DNA of 38,658 nucleotides, taken from contig CALPMC020000020.1 of assembly GCA_943324565.2 (NCBI GenBank), positions 1 through 38,658 of the forward strand, written 5' to 3'. The notes beneath the pieces are model-generated. The model was not told the DNA's origin. It did not search any database and worked only from the letters and a program-made list of their open reading frames with translations. Below are positions 16,631 through 25,148 of this stretch, piece after piece. Position numbers and translations under genes: made by a program. This stretch comes from Chitinophaga pinensis. Lineage in GTDB: Bacteria > Bacteroidota > Bacteroidia > Flavobacteriales_D > Crocinitomicaceae. The first letter of the stretch is position 1, and the number at the start of each line of letters is the position of its first letter.

Positions 16631-17075
16631 TTTAAAGTATTAATTTAATGTTTTACTAGTGTAGATTTAACAAAAAATTATTAATTAAGGATGCTAAGAT
16701 ATATATTAATTTTGGATAGTATGTAACTTTTGTTGCTTGTTATTGTGTTTTTTGTATAATTTTAATATTAAGAAGATTTTTTTAAGTTATAGGTTAAACG
16801 CTTGTAAACTAAATACAAACAAAATTATTTTGCTTTTATATAGTTTTTTTCTTAATAAATTTTTATTTAATAAACTATGTCAATAGATAGTTATTGTCAA
16901 TTATTTAATAACAAGTTGTCAATAAACCTAACGAAAAAGACGCTGAAATCTTTCCGGTGAGATAGGTTAGATGAAAATTTGAAGTGTATAATCTATTATT
17001 TGGTGTAATCCTTCGAGAATTTGAAAAGTAGGTTGGTGAAAAGTGTATATACCTAAAATAGGTTGACCGTTTTGG
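16631..17075. other. AT-rich gene-free region with TGTCAAT direct repeats
   Basis: No ORF of note is seen. The region is very AT-rich, and the promoter for the small-gene array must lie at its left end. Three copies of TGTCAAT occur at 16879-16885, 16895-16901 and 16917-16923, and an imperfect inverted repeat (AATAAACTAT/ATAGTTATT) spans the first two. These could be binding sites, but chance is not excluded in such biased sequence. Confidence 0.5.
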
Positions 17076-18314
17076 TTATAAATCTACCGGTCTATCATGA
17101 CTATCTTTCCCACAACTTATTCCAGCAATATAACCTGTTGTCCAGGCTGATTGAAAATTAAAACCGCCCGTAATTCCGTCAATATCTAATACTTCCCCTG
17201 CCAAAAATAGTCCTGAGACTTTTCTGCTTTCCATCGTTTTTATTTCAACGTCTTGTAAAGAAACACCCCCTGCAGTCACAAATTCTTCCTTAAAAGTTGT
17301 TTTACCTTTTACTTCGTAACGGTCATTAATCAAGGTGTTTACTAATTTGTTTAAGTTCTTTTTACCTAAGTCTTTCCAACGTATTTCTTGAAGAATTTCA
17401 GATTTTTGGAGTAAAAAATGCCACAAACGATTCGTAACAGGAAAAGGGTTTAGATTACCAATCATTTTTAAACCATGTTCATATACAATTCCATCAATGA
17501 ATTTTCTTAACTCCTCTTCTTTCACTTCATTCAGCCAATTGACTAAAACAGCAAAATGATAATTTTTATCTTCCAATACACGAGCACCCCAAGCAGAAAG
17601 TTGTAAAATAGCTGGTCCGCTCATTCCCCAATGCGTTACCAATAGTGGTCCTTTTCCAAGCAATTTCGTTCCTTCCACTTTTACCGTTGCTTTTTCTACC
17701 ACATTTCCCATCAATTCACGAATCGGATTTTCAGGCATATTAAAAGTAAAAAGCGATGGAACTGGTTCAATGATGGTATGACCCATTTTTTCCAAAAACA
17801 CAAGTCCTGAACGTTTTGGTTGACCGCCAATTGTAACAATTAGACGATTGGCCTGAAATTGTTTTTCTCGCGTTTGAAGGATGAAAATAGCCTCCTTTTT
17901 CTCAACAGCTATTACGGATTGATTATACAAAATCTTCACCCCTAGTTTTGAGGCTTCGGATAAAAAACAATCGATTATTGTTTGAGAATCATTTGAAAGA
18001 GGGAAAATACAACCATCGGGATATGTTTTCATATCAACTCCACGCTCTTTGAACCATTGAACAGTTGAATCTGCATTGAATTTTTCGAATGCTTTTTTGA
18101 GATAATTTTCACCTCGTGGATAATGAGTAGCTAAAAGTTTATTATCAGAACAAGCATGGGTTACATTACAACGTCCTCCTCCAGAAATTTTGACTTTTCC
18201 TAAAGCTTTTGCAGCTTTTTCATAGATTGTAACTTCTGCAGCGGGGTATTCTTTCTTAGCTGTTAGGGCTGCAAAAAAACCTGCTGCACCTCCACCGATA
18301 ATGGCAATTTTCAT
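17076..18314 (-). CDS. HI0933/YhiN-family FAD-dependent flavoprotein
   Basis: This 412-residue NAD(P)/FAD-dependent oxidoreductase is cytoplasmic. The N-terminal dinucleotide-binding motif is IIGGGAAGFFAAL (residues 5-17), followed by the family signature KISGGGRCNVTHA. TIGGQPKRSG and LVTHWGMSGPAILQLSAWGA lie mid-protein, and the C-terminal FAD contact is GLFLAGEVLDIDGITGGFNF then QSAWTTGYIAG. The length is usual for the family. Members have been described as aminoacetone oxidase-like or as bile-acid flavoproteins, but the physiological substrate is generally unknown. The ATG start lies only about 5 nt from a TATCTTTG promoter element, so the mRNA may be leaderless. It is divergent from the dehydrogenase gene at 18436. 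Confidence 0.92.
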   Translation of the reverse strand: MKIAIIGGGAAGFFAALTAKKEYPAAEVTIYEKAAKALGKVKISGGGRCNVTHACSDNKLLATHYPRGENYLKKAFEKFNADSTVQWFKERGVDMKTYPDGCIFPLSNDSQTIIDCFLSEASKLGVKILYNQSVIAVEKKEAIFILQTREKQFQANRLIVTIGGQPKRSGLVFLEKMGHTIIEPVPSLFTFNMPENPIRELMGNVVEKATVKVEGTKLLGKGPLLVTHWGMSGPAILQLSAWGARVLEDKNYHFAVLVNWLNEVKEEELRKFIDGIVYEHGLKMIGNLNPFPVTNRLWHFLLQKSEILQEIRWKDLGKKNLNKLVNTLINDRYEVKGKTTFKEEFVTAGGVSLQDVEIKTMESRKVSGLFLAGEVLDIDGITGGFNFQSAWTTGYIAGISCGKDSHDRPVDL

Positions 18315-18318
18315 TGGA

Positions 18319-18326
18319 CAAAGATA
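18319..18326 (-). promoter_or_regulatory. Bacteroidota -7 element TATCTTTG for the HI0933-family gene
   Basis: On the minus strand TATCTTTG fits TAnnTTTG exactly and lies 5 bases before the ATG at 18314. Transcription would start at or next to the start codon. The -33 element is only a T-rich stretch. Confidence 0.5.
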
Positions 18327-18435
18327 GGGAAATGAAAATAGAAGTGAAAAAGCTCAATCAAACTAACAAAATGAAAATGAATGAGGGGTTTTAAGATTAA
18401 ATCACTAACTTTATTTTCAACTCAACAATTTCACG

Positions 18436-19383
18436 ATGCGCAAGATTTTATTTTTAGACACCGTTCATCCTGTTTTAAATGAGCGACTGACCAAAGCTGG
18501 ATTTGAATGTATTAATGGGACAACGTTTACTTTGGAGGATATTCAAACTGATTTACCTGAAATTTTTGGATTAGTGATTCGTTCTAGATTTACAATGAAT
18601 GCTGAATTTTTGGCAAATGCGCATCAATTAAAATTTATCGCACGTTCAGGTTCAGGTTTGGAAAATATCGATCTGAATTACTGTAAAGGAAAAGGAATTG
18701 TATTATTTAATTCTCCTGAAGGAAATCGAAATGCCGTTGCTGAACATGCACTGGGGATGCTCTTGGTATTGCTCAATAAATTGCATATCGCTGATCTTCA
18801 AATTAGAAATGGTGTTTGGAATCGGGAAGTAAACAGAGGAGAAGAGCTCGACGGAAAAACGGTTGGAATAATTGGCTATGGAAATAATGGCGCTGCTTTT
18901 GCTAAAAAATTACGTGGATTTGATGTGAAAGTGATGGTTTACGATAAATACAAAACAGGATTTGGTGATCATTTTGTTCAAGAATGTACCTTAGACGCTA
19001 TAAAAGAACAGGCTGATGTAGTCAGTTTTCACATTCCTCAAAATAAAGAAACGAAGTACTGGGCGAGTGAAGATTTCTTTCATTCGTTTGCAAAACCAAT
19101 TTTACTTTTGAACCTTTCAAGAGGAAAAATCGTAAATACAAAAGACTTAGTGAGCGCACTTAAATCGGGCAAGGTTCGTGGTGCTGGATTGGATGTTTTG
19201 GAATTTGAAACAAAAAGTTTTGAATCCTTCTTTGAGCAATATCTTCCTGAAGAATTTCAGTATTTAATCGCTGCTGAGAATGTTGTTCTTACGCCACATG
19301 TTGGTGGTTGGACGAAAGAAAGTTACTTCAAATTGAGTGATGTCTTAGCGGATAAAATTTTGGAATGGGAAGGAGCTATTTGA
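18436..19383 (+). CDS. D-isomer-specific 2-hydroxyacid dehydrogenase (SerA-like)
   Basis: This 315-residue NAD-dependent dehydrogenase has the D-2-hydroxyacid dehydrogenase fold. The Rossmann motif is GIIGYGNNGAAFAKKL (about 144-159), and Asp170 after the second strand (VMVYD) suggests NAD rather than NADP. The catalytic triad is visible as Arg229 (LSRGKIV), Glu256 (GLDVLEFE) and His288 (TPHVGGWT). The N-terminal IARSGSGLENID is typical of phosphoglycerate dehydrogenase-like members. There is no C-terminal ACT domain, so if it makes 3-phosphohydroxypyruvate it is the short form without classic serine feedback. Substrate not proven. It ends 2 bp from the convergent thioredoxin-like gene. Confidence 0.9.
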   Translation: MRKILFLDTVHPVLNERLTKAGFECINGTTFTLEDIQTDLPEIFGLVIRSRFTMNAEFLANAHQLKFIARSGSGLENIDLNYCKGKGIVLFNSPEGNRNAVAEHALGMLLVLLNKLHIADLQIRNGVWNREVNRGEELDGKTVGIIGYGNNGAAFAKKLRGFDVKVMVYDKYKTGFGDHFVQECTLDAIKEQADVVSFHIPQNKETKYWASEDFFHSFAKPILLLNLSRGKIVNTKDLVSALKSGKVRGAGLDVLEFETKSFESFFEQYLPEEFQYLIAAENVVLTPHVGGWTKESYFKLSDVLADKILEWEGAI

Positions 19384-19385
19384 TT

Positions 19386-20630
19386 CTACTTCAACAAATC
19401 CAATAATTCTTCCACTTCATATTGAATTTCGTCTTTAATTTCCTTGTAAGCATTGCCGGTTGCAGGACCGCTAAATCCAGTGAAAATCTTTTGAATTTTT
19501 CCTTTTTTGTCCACGAAAATCGTGGTTGGAAAACTCATAACTCCATTCAGCATTGGAAAGTGACGTGCAGCAACTTCTGTTTTAGACGTTCCAGCCAATA
19601 CTACTTTATAGGGAATTCCAGTGCGTTTTTTAAATGCTTTTAATTTTTTAATTTGCGCTTTTTTGTCCTCCCCTACTTCATAAGCAAGCGCTACAATTTC
19701 CAAACCTTGTTTGTTGTACTGTGCATATAAAGTTTTGAAATAATTTATTTCATCAATGCAGTTCGGGCACCACGTTCCCATAATTTGAAAAATAACCACT
19801 TTGTCTTTGTATTTCTTTCCGGGAAACGAAAACGGTTTACCATTCAATTCCTCTAACTCCTTAAAATTGAAAGCTGCATCATTGATGACATACGTCAATT
19901 CTTCGTGTTCGCGTAATTTCGCTTGTTCATTTTTAGAGGCAATCCAATCGGTTGAAAACGAAACACCACTGTAGTATTTTCCTTGAATAGAATCTCCAGA
20001 AATTGTTCCCGTAAAGTAAAATGCCCATGAACCATTGAAACTTGAAAGCGCAAATTCATTCCCATTCATATTCCCCTCTAAGAATCGGTAATCGCCTGTT
20101 TCAGTTAAAAAAGTACCTGTTACTTTGGTGTTTTTAACTTCAAAAGACCCAATAGCTTTTCGTGGTTTTGCTTTCGGATTAAAAGTCACGTCCCATTTAC
20201 CAGTTAAATTTTGATTGGCATTACTATTTCCAGCTGCTGAAAATGAAATACGTTCAATGTTTTCAGCAGAAATATAAGCATTCAAGGGAATTTTTATGGG
20301 TTCTTTACGCGCAAAATTGATCCAATATCCTCGCAATTCATTTCCCTTTTCAGAGACTTGAAAAACAATTTGTGCATCCATTTCAGGAAAATGAGCATAA
20401 ACACTATCGTTTTTCACCGAAATGTCTCTCAATATAATTCGCTCATCAGCATTGACAACTTCTAATCGTATCTGATTTTTGTTCTTAGAAATATCCAGAA
20501 AAAAAGGAATAAATAAACGATCATTCATCGCTAATTCCGCCCGCCAATGACCAGGTTGTAAGGCTTTAATTCCTTGGGAAAATGTTGGGTTAACAGCAAC
20601 TATTAAACATAAAAGAAAAATTGATCGCAT
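19386..20630 (-). CDS. Secreted TlpA-like thioredoxin-fold protein
   Basis: This 414-residue protein has a signal peptide MRSIFLLCLIVAVNPTFSQG. A long N-terminal beta-rich region (about 21-240) contains repeated lipocalin-like patterns (TGKWDVTF, GSFEVKNTKVTGTFLTETG). The C-terminal redoxin domain (about 250-410) has the active site GTWCPNC (Cys288 and Cys291) and the cis-proline strand MSFPTTIFVDKKGKI. This fits periplasmic TlpA/ResA-type thiol reductases of Bacteroidota, which keep cysteines of exported proteins or cytochromes reduced. The N-terminal domain probably fixes partner choice. It is convergent with 18436-19383 and divergent from the sigma factor gene. Confidence 0.88.
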   Translation of the reverse strand: MRSIFLLCLIVAVNPTFSQGIKALQPGHWRAELAMNDRLFIPFFLDISKNKNQIRLEVVNADERIILRDISVKNDSVYAHFPEMDAQIVFQVSEKGNELRGYWINFARKEPIKIPLNAYISAENIERISFSAAGNSNANQNLTGKWDVTFNPKAKPRKAIGSFEVKNTKVTGTFLTETGDYRFLEGNMNGNEFALSSFNGSWAFYFTGTISGDSIQGKYYSGVSFSTDWIASKNEQAKLREHEELTYVINDAAFNFKELEELNGKPFSFPGKKYKDKVVIFQIMGTWCPNCIDEINYFKTLYAQYNKQGLEIVALAYEVGEDKKAQIKKLKAFKKRTGIPYKVVLAGTSKTEVAARHFPMLNGVMSFPTTIFVDKKGKIQKIFTGFSGPATGNAYKEIKDEIQYEVEELLDLLK

Positions 20631-20718
20631 AAATTTGGTTATATTTCACAACGAAATTAAGCTATAATCAAATAGTAATGCAACTTTTAAATAATTATAC
20701 AAGTCTTTGACAAGCGCT

Positions 20719-21243
20719 ATGGATGATTTCACATTAGTTAATGAATGTATAAAAGGAAATCCAAAGGCGCAAAAAGCGTTGTTTGACAAATTTGCCCCTA
20801 GAATGTACAGTGTTTGCTTACGCTATATGAAAAATGGCCAACAAGCAGAAGATGTTTTACAAGATGGATTGGTGAAGGTTTTCACAAAACTCCCTGATTA
20901 TAAAAATGAAGGCGTTTTAGAAGGCTGGATTCGTCGCATTATGGTAAATACTTGCTTGGACCAAATTCGCAAGAATGTAAAATTTCAAGGCGACATTCAA
21001 GCAGAAGAAGTGGAATACAAACTAGAACACAAAGATTTTATAGCCGAGCGATTAATGGCAGAAGATTTGATGAAGCTCGTTCAAAGCATGCCTGAAGGTT
21101 ATAAAGTTGTTTTTAATATGTTTGCGATAGAAGGCTATTCACATCAAGAAATTGCAGTAGCACTTGGCGTAACAGAAAGCACATCAAAATCACAGTATTT
21201 GCGTGCAAGGGCCTATTTGAGAGACCGATTAGAAAAAAGATAA
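20719..21243 (+). CDS. ECF-type RNA polymerase sigma factor (sigma-70 family)
   Basis: This 174-residue sigma factor has region 2 (MYSVCLRYMKNGQQAEDVLQ, then DGLVKVFTKLPDYKN, GWIRRIMVNTCLDQIRK) and a region 4 helix-turn-helix (MPEGYKVVFNMFAIEGYSHQ, EIAVALGVTESTSKSQYLRA). I chose ATG 20719 (MDDFTLVNECIKGNPKA) over TTG 20707, because MDDF fits the usual start of this family and no ribosome site marks either. The gene is followed after one base by a membrane protein with a CHU_C-type domain, in the place where an anti-sigma factor is normally found. It probably controls envelope or surface genes, by analogy with other Bacteroidota ECF factors; the regulon is unknown. Confidence 0.93.
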   Translation: MDDFTLVNECIKGNPKAQKALFDKFAPRMYSVCLRYMKNGQQAEDVLQDGLVKVFTKLPDYKNEGVLEGWIRRIMVNTCLDQIRKNVKFQGDIQAEEVEYKLEHKDFIAERLMAEDLMKLVQSMPEGYKVVFNMFAIEGYSHQEIAVALGVTESTSKSQYLRARAYLRDRLEKR

Positions 21244-21244
21244 A

Positions 21245-22102
21245 ATGGAAGAAAAAGATAGTATTAAAGATTTGTTTCAAGAAAAACTTTCGCAGTTGGA
21301 AACACCTGTGCGTCCTGAACTTTGGTCGGCGGTTTCTTCTTCGATTGCAAGTTCCTCAGCGGTAGCAACAACAACTGGAATATCGCTTCTTGCAAAAATT
21401 ACTATTGGTATTACCATTGCTGCAAGTGTTACAGGAACGGTTATTTTTCTTTCTAAAGATGAAGCGAAGGAAACTCCAAAAATTGAGGTTCAAAAAGCCA
21501 ACAAACAAAAGGAATCTAAATCAAACCCAACTGAAAATAAAGTAGAAAACAATTCAACTGTTTCTACATTCAACAATTCGAATCCTGTAAATCGTGTTTC
21601 TGAGAATACTGCGACAGCAACAAATAATATATTTGAATCGATAATTGACAATTCTTCTTCTAACAACTCAAGTTTAGTGGAAGGTCCTATTTCTTACGCT
21701 CAAATTGAAACAAAAGAAGAAGTAAAAGCACCAAAAAATAATCCGAAGGTCGAAACATCTACTTCAGCTCAAATTCAGGAACCTAAACAAAACGTTGCAA
21801 CAGAAAAATTACCTGAAGAAAGCAAATTACAGTTTAAACTTCCGAATATTTTCACCCCAAATGGCGACGGAAACAATGACTTTTTAAAACTAGATATCGC
21901 TAACGTTACTGAGTTTGTTATTGTGATTCTTGACGCGAAAAGCGATATTGTATTCAAATCTGAAGACGCTGATTTTAAATGGGACGGAACTAATTTAAAA
22001 GGCGACAAACTTCCAATTGGAAATTATATTTACTACGTAACCGCTAAGGATTTAGAAGGAAAAGCTATAACCAAATATAGTTCGCTTACAATCAAATATT
22101 AA
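21245..22102 (+). CDS. Membrane-anchored putative anti-sigma-like protein with C-terminal CHU_C domain
   Basis: This 285-residue protein has three parts. The N-terminal cytoplasmic-looking segment (1-43, DLFQEKLSQLETPVRPELWS) resembles the start of many Bacteroidota proteins encoded next to ECF sigma factors. A single membrane segment follows (about 46-69, ISLLAKITIGITIAASVTGT). A long Ser/Asn/Lys-rich linker (about 72-195) leads to a C-terminal gliding-associated CHU_C-type domain beginning LPNIFTPNGDGNNDFLKLDI and ending DLEGKAITKYSSLTIKY. CHU_C domains normally direct cargo to the type IX system or end large surface proteins; here one sits on a short bitopic protein without a cleavable signal. 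Start is one base after the sigma factor stop. The anti-sigma role is inferred from position only. Its 3' end overlaps the convergent gene by 4 bp. Confidence 0.8.
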   Translation: MEEKDSIKDLFQEKLSQLETPVRPELWSAVSSSIASSSAVATTTGISLLAKITIGITIAASVTGTVIFLSKDEAKETPKIEVQKANKQKESKSNPTENKVENNSTVSTFNNSNPVNRVSENTATATNNIFESIIDNSSSNNSSLVEGPISYAQIETKEEVKAPKNNPKVETSTSAQIQEPKQNVATEKLPEESKLQFKLPNIFTPNGDGNNDFLKLDIANVTEFVIVILDAKSDIVFKSEDADFKWDGTNLKGDKLPIGNYIYYVTAKDLEGKAITKYSSLTIKY

Positions 22103-22815
22103 GTAATAGGTTGTATTGCTTTAGTATTGCTAACTTCTACTGTTCCGATATAAAAATAGATGATTCCTATTGTAATAAATAAATGCGAAACATCATTTTT
22201 ATCAAACCAATTAATCGGATTGATTTTCATTAAAAAGAAAAAAGCACTTGGTAAAATAATAGCAACTCCCCAATAAAAATATTTGAAAGCTTTATTCTTC
22301 GTTTTCGATAATGAATAGCCCAAAATACCTGCGGATGTTAGGACTCCAACAATTGTATGAATAGCTAATGGAAGAAAGCCTAATTCTGGTTTTTCATTTA
22401 TTACTTGCGTACTTATCACCCAAGCAAAAATTATAAAAACAAGAATCATTTTATAAAAAATGAAATTTTCATATTTTTTTCTAGATGCTTCTGCCACGAT
22501 TTCAGATGTCATTGCGCGCTCAATCAGATAAATAGCCACAATTCCTGTAATCCAATTTGGCATTTTTCCCATTGCACCAAAGTAATAGAATAGCGCATGT
22601 CCCAAACCACCTAGAAAGGAGCTAATTCCGAAAAGAATGAAAAACTGAAACCAACGTTTTGAAAGCGTAGTATTAAAGTGCTTTTTATAAAGTAAATATC
22701 CCAGATATAAACTAACAAAAGCCATTAGTGTGTCTGTTACAAGCGCATTGGGTTCCAGAATTTTATAGTCCATTAAAGAACATTCTAGTTTTGGGAAATC
22801 CTTACCGATTATCAT
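22099..22815 (-). CDS. Multi-pass membrane protein, possibly DUF6962-like
   Basis: These 238 residues contain about seven hydrophobic segments: LVTDTLMAFVSLYLGYLLY, WFQFFILFGISSFLGGLGHA, NWITGIVAIYLI, MILVFIIFAWVIS, LAIHTIVGVLTSAGILGYSL, YFYWGVAIILPSAFFFL and LFITIGIIYFYIG. The central GGLGHALFYY and the ILEPNALVTD start recall an uncharacterised seven-segment family of Flavobacteriia (DUF6962-like, from memory). An alternative ATG at 22773 gives MDYKILEPNALVTD and may be the true start, since the first 14 residues look non-hydrophobic and arbitrary. It lies 30 nt downstream of the transketolase C-subunit gene on the same strand and may be its last co-transcribed gene. Function unknown. Confidence 0.75.
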   Translation of the reverse strand: MIIGKDFPKLECSLMDYKILEPNALVTDTLMAFVSLYLGYLLYKKHFNTTLSKRWFQFFILFGISSFLGGLGHALFYYFGAMGKMPNWITGIVAIYLIERAMTSEIVAEASRKKYENFIFYKMILVFIIFAWVISTQVINEKPELGFLPLAIHTIVGVLTSAGILGYSLSKTKNKAFKYFYWGVAIILPSAFFFLMKINPINWFDKNDVSHLFITIGIIYFYIGTVEVSNTKAIQPIT

Positions 22816-22845
22816 TTGAAAGCTTAAAATTAAGCTAAAAAGAAA

Positions 22846-23799
22846 TTATTTCTTTCTAGCAAGCACTTTTTCAACAGCAGCAACAACATCCGCCGTATCG
22901 ATTCCGTATTTCGTCATCAACTCCATAGGTGTGCCGCTTTCGCCAAACTTATCGTTTACTGCTACAAATTCTTGAGGAAGTGGATCGTGTTGTGCCAAAA
23001 CTTGAGCAACTGCATCACCTAAACCGCCATTTCGCATGTGTTCTTCAGCAGTAACTACGCAACGTGTTTTCGCAACTGATTTTAAAATTGCGTCCACATC
23101 CAAGGGTTTGATGGTGTGCATATTTATCAATTCCACAGAAATTCCTTTCTCCGTCAATGTTTTCAAGGCTTCAATTGATTTCCAAACCATGTGACCGCAA
23201 GCGATAATTGTAACGTCCGTTCCTTCTGTCAACACATCTGCTTTACCAATCACGAATTCAGCATCTGGTTTCACAAAAATAGGCATCACAGGACGACCAA
23301 AACGCAAGTAAACTGGACCATTGTGAGCCGCTGAAGCAATTGTAGCTTGTTTGGTTTGGTTAAAATCTGCAGGAACAATCACCGTCATATTTGGCAACAT
23401 GCGCATCATTCCGATGTCTTCCAAAATTTGATGTGTTGCACCGTCTTCACCTAATGTCAAACCTGCGTGAGAAGCAGCAATTTTTACATTTTTTTGAGAG
23501 TAAGCAATGGATTGACGAATTTGATCATACACACGACCAGTTGAGAAATTCGCGAAAGTTCCTGTGAATGGAATTTTACCACCAATTGTCATACCAGCAG
23601 CCATTCCCATCATGTTTGCTTCCGCAATTCCAACTTGAAAAAAGCGCTCTGGATTTTCTTTTTTGAAATCGTCCATTTTTAATGAACCTGTCAAATCCGC
23701 ACAAAGTGCAACCACATCTGGGTTGGTTCTTCCTAATTCTGCTAAACCTTCGCCAAATCCTGAACGGGTGTCTTTGTTGCCTAAAATCTCAAATTCCAT
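22846..23799 (-). CDS. Transketolase, C-terminal subunit (split enzyme)
   Basis: This 317-residue protein holds the pyrimidine-binding and C-terminal domains of a transketolase that is one chain in many bacteria. Visible marks are [20 protein letters not shown] (cofactor-activating Glu in GIAE), [37 protein letters not shown] and [10 protein letters not shown], and the end is [13 protein letters not shown]. It would form the active site with the N-subunit at 25148-25990, moving two-carbon units between sugar phosphates in the non-oxidative pentose phosphate pathway. The two subunits are not adjacent: a von Willebrand A gene lies between them, ending 2 bp before this start. Confidence 0.93.
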   Translation of the reverse strand: MEFEILGNKDTRSGFGEGLAELGRTNPDVVALCADLTGSLKMDDFKKENPERFFQVGIAEANMMGMAAGMTIGGKIPFTGTFANFSTGRVYDQIRQSIAYSQKNVKIAASHAGLTLGEDGATHQILEDIGMMRMLPNMTVIVPADFNQTKQATIASAAHNGPVYLRFGRPVMPIFVKPDAEFVIGKADVLTEGTDVTIIACGHMVWKSIEALKTLTEKGISVELINMHTIKPLDVDAILKSVAKTRCVVTAEEHMRNGGLGDAVAQVLAQHDPLPQEFVAVNDKFGESGTPMELMTKYGIDTADVVAAVEKVLARKK

Positions 23800-23801
23800 G
23801 A

Positions 23802-25148
23802 TTAAAAATTTAATGTTATTGTTTTATTTGAATCTATTCTGAATGCTTTCTCTTTTGTGTAAGCCGTTGACTTTTGGTCTTTTTCACGGTACACAACTTT
23901 GTAATTTCCGGGTTGTAAATTCAACGAGCCTTTCGCTGCGCCAACTTCTAAATTACACACCCATTCGAAGTTATTATTTCCTCTGTCTACAAAAATTTGT
24001 CCTACTAAGCCTTTCGAACTTGTGTAATTCAATGTTCCAAAAGCGACCACATCGATTGTTGTGATTTTACTTTGGCTTACCTCAACGCGTTGATACGTTC
24101 GTGGCAAAGTAAAAATTTCCACATCATAAGTTCCAACCAAATATTTCTCTTTCGAATTTAATTCTTGGTGGTTCAACGTTTCTGTTTTGTCTTTTTGCAT
24201 CACGCGCATATTCAAGTGACTGAACGTTTTGCTAATTGTTGACAAACGAATGAATCCTTGCGGCGCATCTATCTCAATAACGTTGTGTTTGTATTTCTGA
24301 ATCGATACGTTTTTCTTCTCAATTTTTGGAAGTGTGTTCACTACAACATCGTATTTCAAATCGGGATTCAAAATCAAAGTATCTGGATTTCCGTAGCGAT
24401 TCAAAGTGTGTGTGAGCGTATATTTCAAGTTTTTTGTTCCAGCTTCGTACATGAAAACCGTAACGTCTGTTTCCTTCGGTTTTTTGGTAATATCGTACAA
24501 GTTTATTTGAGCCGTTGTGTTTAATAAAGCTTTAGAAATTACATTATTCAGCACTATTTTGAATGCTTCCTTGCTTTCTGCATCTGTAAATGCTCCAATA
24601 CAATTAAATTTTTCCAAATAGGATAAATCCATTCCTAAACCGATAACGAAGGGTGTAACTTTCACTCCTTTTTCTTTCAGTTTTTTTGCAATCACACACG
24701 GGTCGTTGTCGCAAGACTCCAAGCCATCTGTAATAAGAATAATGAAATTTCGTGCTAATGTATCTGGAAAATCGCCAGCAGAAGCTTCCAATGAACGTGC
24801 AATTGGTGTTGCTCCTTTTGCTGCTAATCCACGTACTTTCGTTTTGATGGCATCGATGGTATTTGTACCGAAGGGTACTTCTAATTTCGTATCGTTACAA
24901 TCTTGATACGTATTCGTCACATTCGATTGATGACCATAAACACGCAATGCTATTTCTAAATCTGGAATTCCCCTTAAGCCTTCAACTGATTGCATTAAAA
25001 TGTCTTTCGCTGCCGCCATTCTTGTTTGTTTATCCCAATCTAAATTCATGCTATTCGAAGCATCGAGGATAAAAAGAATGCGCGTTTTTTGTTGAGCAAA
25101 AGAAATGCTGGTGCTTAGAAAAAGTGCTATAAAGAATAAAATTCTCAC
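23802..25148 (-). CDS. Secreted von Willebrand factor A domain protein inside the transketolase operon
   Basis: This 448-residue protein has signal peptide [19 protein letters not shown] and then a vWA domain with the metal-binding (MIDAS) motif DASNS at 29-33 ([15 protein letters not shown]), GATPIARSL and [13 protein letters not shown]. The second half (about 215-448) is beta-rich with no recognised motif. vWA proteins bind ligands through a bound metal and often act as periplasmic or surface scaffolds. Start is GTG at 25148, overlapping the TAG of the transketolase N-subunit by one base, and its stop is 2 bp from the C-subunit start. Coupled translation is therefore likely. A link to sugar-phosphate metabolism is not obvious, since this protein should be exported and transketolase is cytoplasmic. 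Confidence 0.88.
   Translation of the reverse strand: MRILFFIALFLSTSISFAQQKTRILFILDASNSMNLDWDKQTRMAAAKDILMQSVEGLRGIPDLEIALRVYGHQSNVTNTYQDCNDTKLEVPFGTNTIDAIKTKVRGLAAKGATPIARSLEASAGDFPDTLARNFIILITDGLESCDNDPCVIAKKLKEKGVKVTPFVIGLGMDLSYLEKFNCIGAFTDAESKEAFKIVLNNVISKALLNTTAQINLYDITKKPKETDVTVFMYEAGTKNLKYTLTHTLNRYGNPDTLILNPDLKYDVVVNTLPKIEKKNVSIQKYKHNVIEIDAPQGFIRLSTISKTFSHLNMRVMQKDKTETLNHQELNSKEKYLVGTYDVEIFTLPRTYQRVEVSQSKITTIDVVAFGTLNYTSSKGLVGQIFVDRGNNNFEWVCNLEVGAAKGSLNLQPGNYKVVYREKDQKSTAYTKEKAFRIDSNKTITLNF

Noticed and set aside
16700..16745. Plus-strand TAATTTTG near 16708 as a promoter
   Set aside because: No plus-strand gene follows for 1.7 kb, and such words are frequent in this AT-rich stretch.
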